NCBI GenBank assembly: GCA_023408815.1
Contig: JAEYJO010000027.1
Span: 1 to 15,380, forward strand
Direction of reading: 5' to 3'
Origin: Bacillota bacterium
GTDB taxonomy: Bacteria > Bacillota > Clostridia > Lachnospirales > Lachnospiraceae
Length of the DNA: 15,380 nt
The notes beneath the pieces are model-generated. The model was not told where the DNA came from, did not search any database, and worked only from the letters and a program-made list of their open reading frames with translations. Shown here piece after piece: positions 13,388 through 15,380 of this stretch. Position 1 is the stretch's first letter. The number at the start of each line of letters is the position of its first letter. A program made the translations under genes and the position numbers.

Positions 13388-14677
13388 TTACTTAATCCCA
13401 AAATTTTGATATGATTCCGATAACATCGCAATAATTTGATCGGTATTCAATCCCTGCAAATCTTTTACATCCATCCAGTCAAAAGAAGCCGTTTTCTTCT
13501 GTAGACCAAGTCCTTCGAAATATGTCTGCGCAAAATTATCATATTCTTCCTCTGTGATGCTTTTCCCATCGCTGTCGGTGTACACTGTCTCCCCTATATA
13601 ATCTTCTCCGCCATATACAGTATCCTTATTTACAAGCGGAGTCTCCACCACCAGATCATTTACTACATTCAACGCTCTTATATCTTCATGATACTCATTC
13701 GGTCCAACCTTTGCAAAATCGCCGAAAATATAATAATCCTGCATACCGTTCGCCGAAAAAGAACTATAAACAGTTGCTTCATCCGTTATGATATCCACCT
13801 GGGAATTCCCTTCTATAAAATTTGTCTCCAGTTCTTCTATATTTCCTTCCGAATTAATTTCATAAAAGCGATTATAAGAAAAAGCCCCCGTACCCCCGCA
13901 GTTCGATACGATCAGATCTATCATTCCATCATAATCCAGTTCCGTCAATGCGAAACAATACAGGTCGTCTGCATACTCGATATCGGTCGCCCATTTTTCG
14001 ACCTGTTCGGCAAATATCTGTATCTGCCTGTCGATGCTGATCTCCCCATTCAAACCTGCGACATATTCCACATAACCCTGCCATGTTCCCATTACAGACG
14101 GCACGCTATCTGTCAGACCTTGCTTCTGAAGGTATTCTTCCAAGAAAAAATCCCTGTAAAAAGCGGGCCCGTCTTCTGTCTCCTGCTCTAATAGATATCC
14201 TCCCAAATCATAATCCAAGTAAAACATATTATCCGGGTTTTCCTGCAAAAAGACTTTGACCTGATTCCAAGTATTTTCCCCGTCTTTATACTGCACGACA
14301 GCAATGACATCCGTCTTTCCATCCTCGTTATAGTCCTTAAAAGCCACTGCTAATACTCCGCTGAAATTATCTGTTCCATTTTCCGGAAAAGTATAGATTT
14401 CCTGTCCGCCTTTCAGCAATTTAAAAGTAACGTCCTTCGCATTTTCTCCATCCGGAGCAATTGCCGCAAAAGTAACCTCTCCCCAATCATCTAAGGTAAC
14501 TTCAAAGGTCTGATCTTCTATGATGTTCGGCATATCACTAATCTCAGGCGGATTCTCAGGTAATATGGTTTGCCCTGTATCTTCTTGTATCGCTGACGGC
14601 TCCTGTTGCGCACTTTTCTCGTCACCACAGCCGGCTAAAGTTATCATAAGCCCAAAAATAAACATAAACTTTTTCAT
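13388..14677 (-). CDS. Lipoprotein of unknown function with Ca-binding-like loops
   Basis: Predicted extracytoplasmic lipoprotein. Seen: 429 residues; signal peptide MKKFMFIFGLMITLAGC with lipobox LAGC and C17 as the lipidated residue; a Ser/Glu/Pro-rich linker to about residue 55. Two loops of FG-GAP/dockerin style follow, DYNEDGKTDVI (115-125) and ELDYDGMIDLI (246-256), each at the end of a beta-rich stretch. A further EF-hand-like segment, TDSDGKSITEEEYDNF, starts at residue 367. The body is very acidic and beta-rich, which fits a Ca-stabilised surface protein. The ATG at 14675-14677 is preceded by GGAG. It reads toward the SatD unit but is separated from it by the palindromes and a promoter. 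I do not recognise a named family. Confidence 0.85.
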   Translation of the reverse strand: MKKFMFIFGLMITLAGCGDEKSAQQEPSAIQEDTGQTILPENPPEISDMPNIIEDQTFEVTLDDWGEVTFAAIAPDGENAKDVTFKLLKGGQEIYTFPENGTDNFSGVLAVAFKDYNEDGKTDVIAVVQYKDGENTWNQVKVFLQENPDNMFYLDYDLGGYLLEQETEDGPAFYRDFFLEEYLQKQGLTDSVPSVMGTWQGYVEYVAGLNGEISIDRQIQIFAEQVEKWATDIEYADDLYCFALTELDYDGMIDLIVSNCGGTGAFSYNRFYEINSEGNIEELETNFIEGNSQVDIITDEATVYSSFSANGMQDYYIFGDFAKVGPNEYHEDIRALNVVNDLVVETPLVNKDTVYGGEDYIGETVYTDSDGKSITEEEYDNFAQTYFEGLGLQKKTASFDWMDVKDLQGLNTDQIIAMLSESYQNFGIK

Positions 14678-14697
14678 ATTTTCTCCATTTTATTACC

Positions 14698-14757
14698 ACC
14701 ATCCATCGGCAAGGTTTCTCATGGTTCAGGGTACATAAGGCCTTGTCAATCGATGGT
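14698..14757 (-). promoter_or_regulatory. Structured leader hairpin upstream of the lipoprotein gene
   Basis: Seen on the minus strand: outer arms ACCATCGATTGACAAGG (14757-14741) and CCTTGCCGATGGATGGT (14714-14698), complementary at 14 of 17 positions plus a G-U pair. Inside lies a second stem, CTTATG (14739-14734) with CATGAG (14723-14718), closing a 10-nt loop. The structure ends about 20 nt before the ATG and has no T-tract, so it is not a terminator. It could be a cis-regulatory RNA or a small mobile remnant. No riboswitch class that I know is matched. The gap between it and the palindrome at 14849 is AT-rich and contains no gene; TATCCATGGATA (14798-14809) is a 12-bp palindrome. Confidence 0.5.
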
Positions 14758-14848
14758 AGTATAAGTCATGATTATTAACACAATAAATAGTATATCATAT
14801 CCATGGATAAAGTACTACAAATCCAAACCGCTTATCGCGGTATTTCCC

Positions 14849-15191
14849 CATGCATGGTTACTGTTCACTCCACACAGTAACGTCCGGCAAATGGACTTCT
14901 AGCAGATATCGAAGACAAGCGAATCCGAACCCAAAAGACTCCTTTGCCGAATTCAAATATATAAAAAGTTCTAATTCTCTGAATAGTCAAGCCAAACATA
15001 ACAGAAAACAAAAAACTCGCTGCGCTCAAACAGTTTTGTTTTCTGTTATGGCCTGTCTATTCAAAGAAGGAACTTCTAAATATTTTCATAGACGCAGTCG
15101 TTCTTTTGATTCGGATTCGCTTGTCCGCAAAAGTTTGTAAAAAGTCCATTTGTCGGGCAGTTACTGCGAACGGAGTGAACAGTAAGCATGT
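14849..15191. repeat. Long imperfect palindrome, MITE-like
   Basis: Seen: the plus strand from 14849 and the minus strand from 15191 read almost alike for about 165 bases. Shared blocks are TTACTGTTCACTCC, CAGTAAC/CAGTAACT, CAAATGGACTT, GACAAGCGAATCCGAA, TGAATAG, and at the centre ATAACAGAAAACAAAA. The centre is a short ACTCGCTGCGCTCAAACAG spacer. By eye the arms are about three quarters identical. No convincing reading frame lies inside. The shape suggests a non-autonomous mobile element or a repeat that folds into a very long hairpin. Confidence 0.75.
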
Positions 15192-15254
15192 ATGATCTAT
15201 CAAAAATTTATTATAGCTCTCAAACTTATGCTTGTGAATGGGAATTTTTACAAA
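15192..15254 (-). other. 3' exon flank of the group II intron
   Basis: The 64 bp between the intron end and the long palindrome. On the minus strand it begins TTTGTAAAAATTCCCATTC. No gene is recognisable, so I cannot say what the intron interrupted. Confidence 0.4.
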
Positions 15255-15380
15255 ATCGAGTAGGAGGCGGTGACTAACCGCCGTCCTCTCACAGCACCGT
15301 GCGTACCGTTCGGTACACGGCGCTTTCAATAGTTGACGTGCACAGACTGATAGGCAGTGGCCAAGTCATAGAAGCCATTG
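15255..15380 (-). mobile_element. 3' end of a group II intron (partial, runs off the window)
   Basis: Seen on the minus strand: the last codons of an intron-encoded protein, then domain V, then domain VI, then a terminal CGAT. Domain V (15325-15292) starts with the catalytic AGC, pairs it with GCT, and has GTACC/GGTAC, a 4-nt loop and a 2-nt GC bulge before ACGGT. Domain VI (15290-15258) pairs GAG-AGGA-(C)-GGCGGT with ACCGCC-TCCT-CTC and leaves a single bulged A (15261). That A is the seventh base from the proposed 3' end at 15255, where the lariat branch point belongs. The intron body and 5' end lie to the right of the window. Confidence 0.88.
15326..15380 (-). CDS. C-terminus of the group II intron reverse transcriptase/maturase (partial)
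   Basis: Seen: the last 17 codons, NGFYDLATAYQSVHVNY, then TGA at 15328-15326. The stop overlaps the first bases of domain V by a few nucleotides. The call rests mainly on the position directly before domain V, where intron-encoded proteins end; the 17 residues alone would not identify the family. The catalytic part is outside the window, so intactness cannot be judged. Confidence 0.65.
   Translation of the reverse strand, partial: NGFYDLATAYQSVHVNY

Noticed and set aside
15057..15329. 90-residue minus-strand frame at the right edge
   Set aside because: It translates straight through group II intron domains V and VI and one arm of the palindrome, so it is structure, not a gene.
1..15380. 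CRISPR array, tRNA or rRNA genes, toxin-antitoxin pair
   Set aside because: I saw no regularly spaced direct repeats, no cloverleaf or rRNA-like segment, and no small paired genes with such features.

Overview
The window reads like a low-to-moderate GC Firmicute chromosome, most likely from a Lachnospiraceae-type gut clostridium. The reasons are the strong GGAGG ribosome binding sites, sigma-A promoters of the TTGACA/TATAAT type, a CIRCE heat-shock operator, a carbohydrate ABC transporter without its own ATPase, and LacI-type regulators. The assignment is by gene content and style only. Every gene I can support lies on the minus strand, so transcription runs from right to left.

Left part (1-1200): a small heat shock protein (Hsp20) with a clear sigma-A promoter whose -35 box lies inside a CIRCE element, and a good terminator after the gene. 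Upstream of its promoter is a short decayed piece of a serine recombinase (907-1032), then a nested inverted repeat (1084-1194) that lies downstream of the sugar operon.

Central part (1211-11070): a galactoside-type utilization locus. In transcription order it holds two tandem, paralogous LacI-family regulators (11070 to 8993), then an operon driven from a promoter at about 8790-8818. The operon encodes a GH35 enzyme of the DUF5597-containing type, two MalF/MalG-like permeases that overlap by ATGA, a lipoprotein solute-binding protein, and a large multidomain GH35-like enzyme. Neither hydrolase has a signal peptide, so the likely logic is uptake of a galactose-containing oligosaccharide and cytoplasmic cleavage from the ends. 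Two near-identical LacI-type operators, one over the start point and one just before the ribosome binding site, suggest repression by one or both regulators.

Right part (11618-14677): a two-gene unit of a SatD-family protein and a DUF3307 membrane protein, with overlapping ends and a promoter embedded in one of two 20-bp palindromes; and a lipoprotein of unknown function with Ca-binding-like loops behind a strongly structured leader. SatD shows a motif order resembling a class III nucleotidyl cyclase domain followed by a helix-turn-helix. This is the most thought-provoking protein-level observation here and is an inference only.

Right edge (14849-15380): a 343-bp long imperfect palindrome, then the 3' end of a group II intron (last codons of its maturase, domain V, domain VI with a bulged branch-point A). 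The rest of the intron lies beyond the window.
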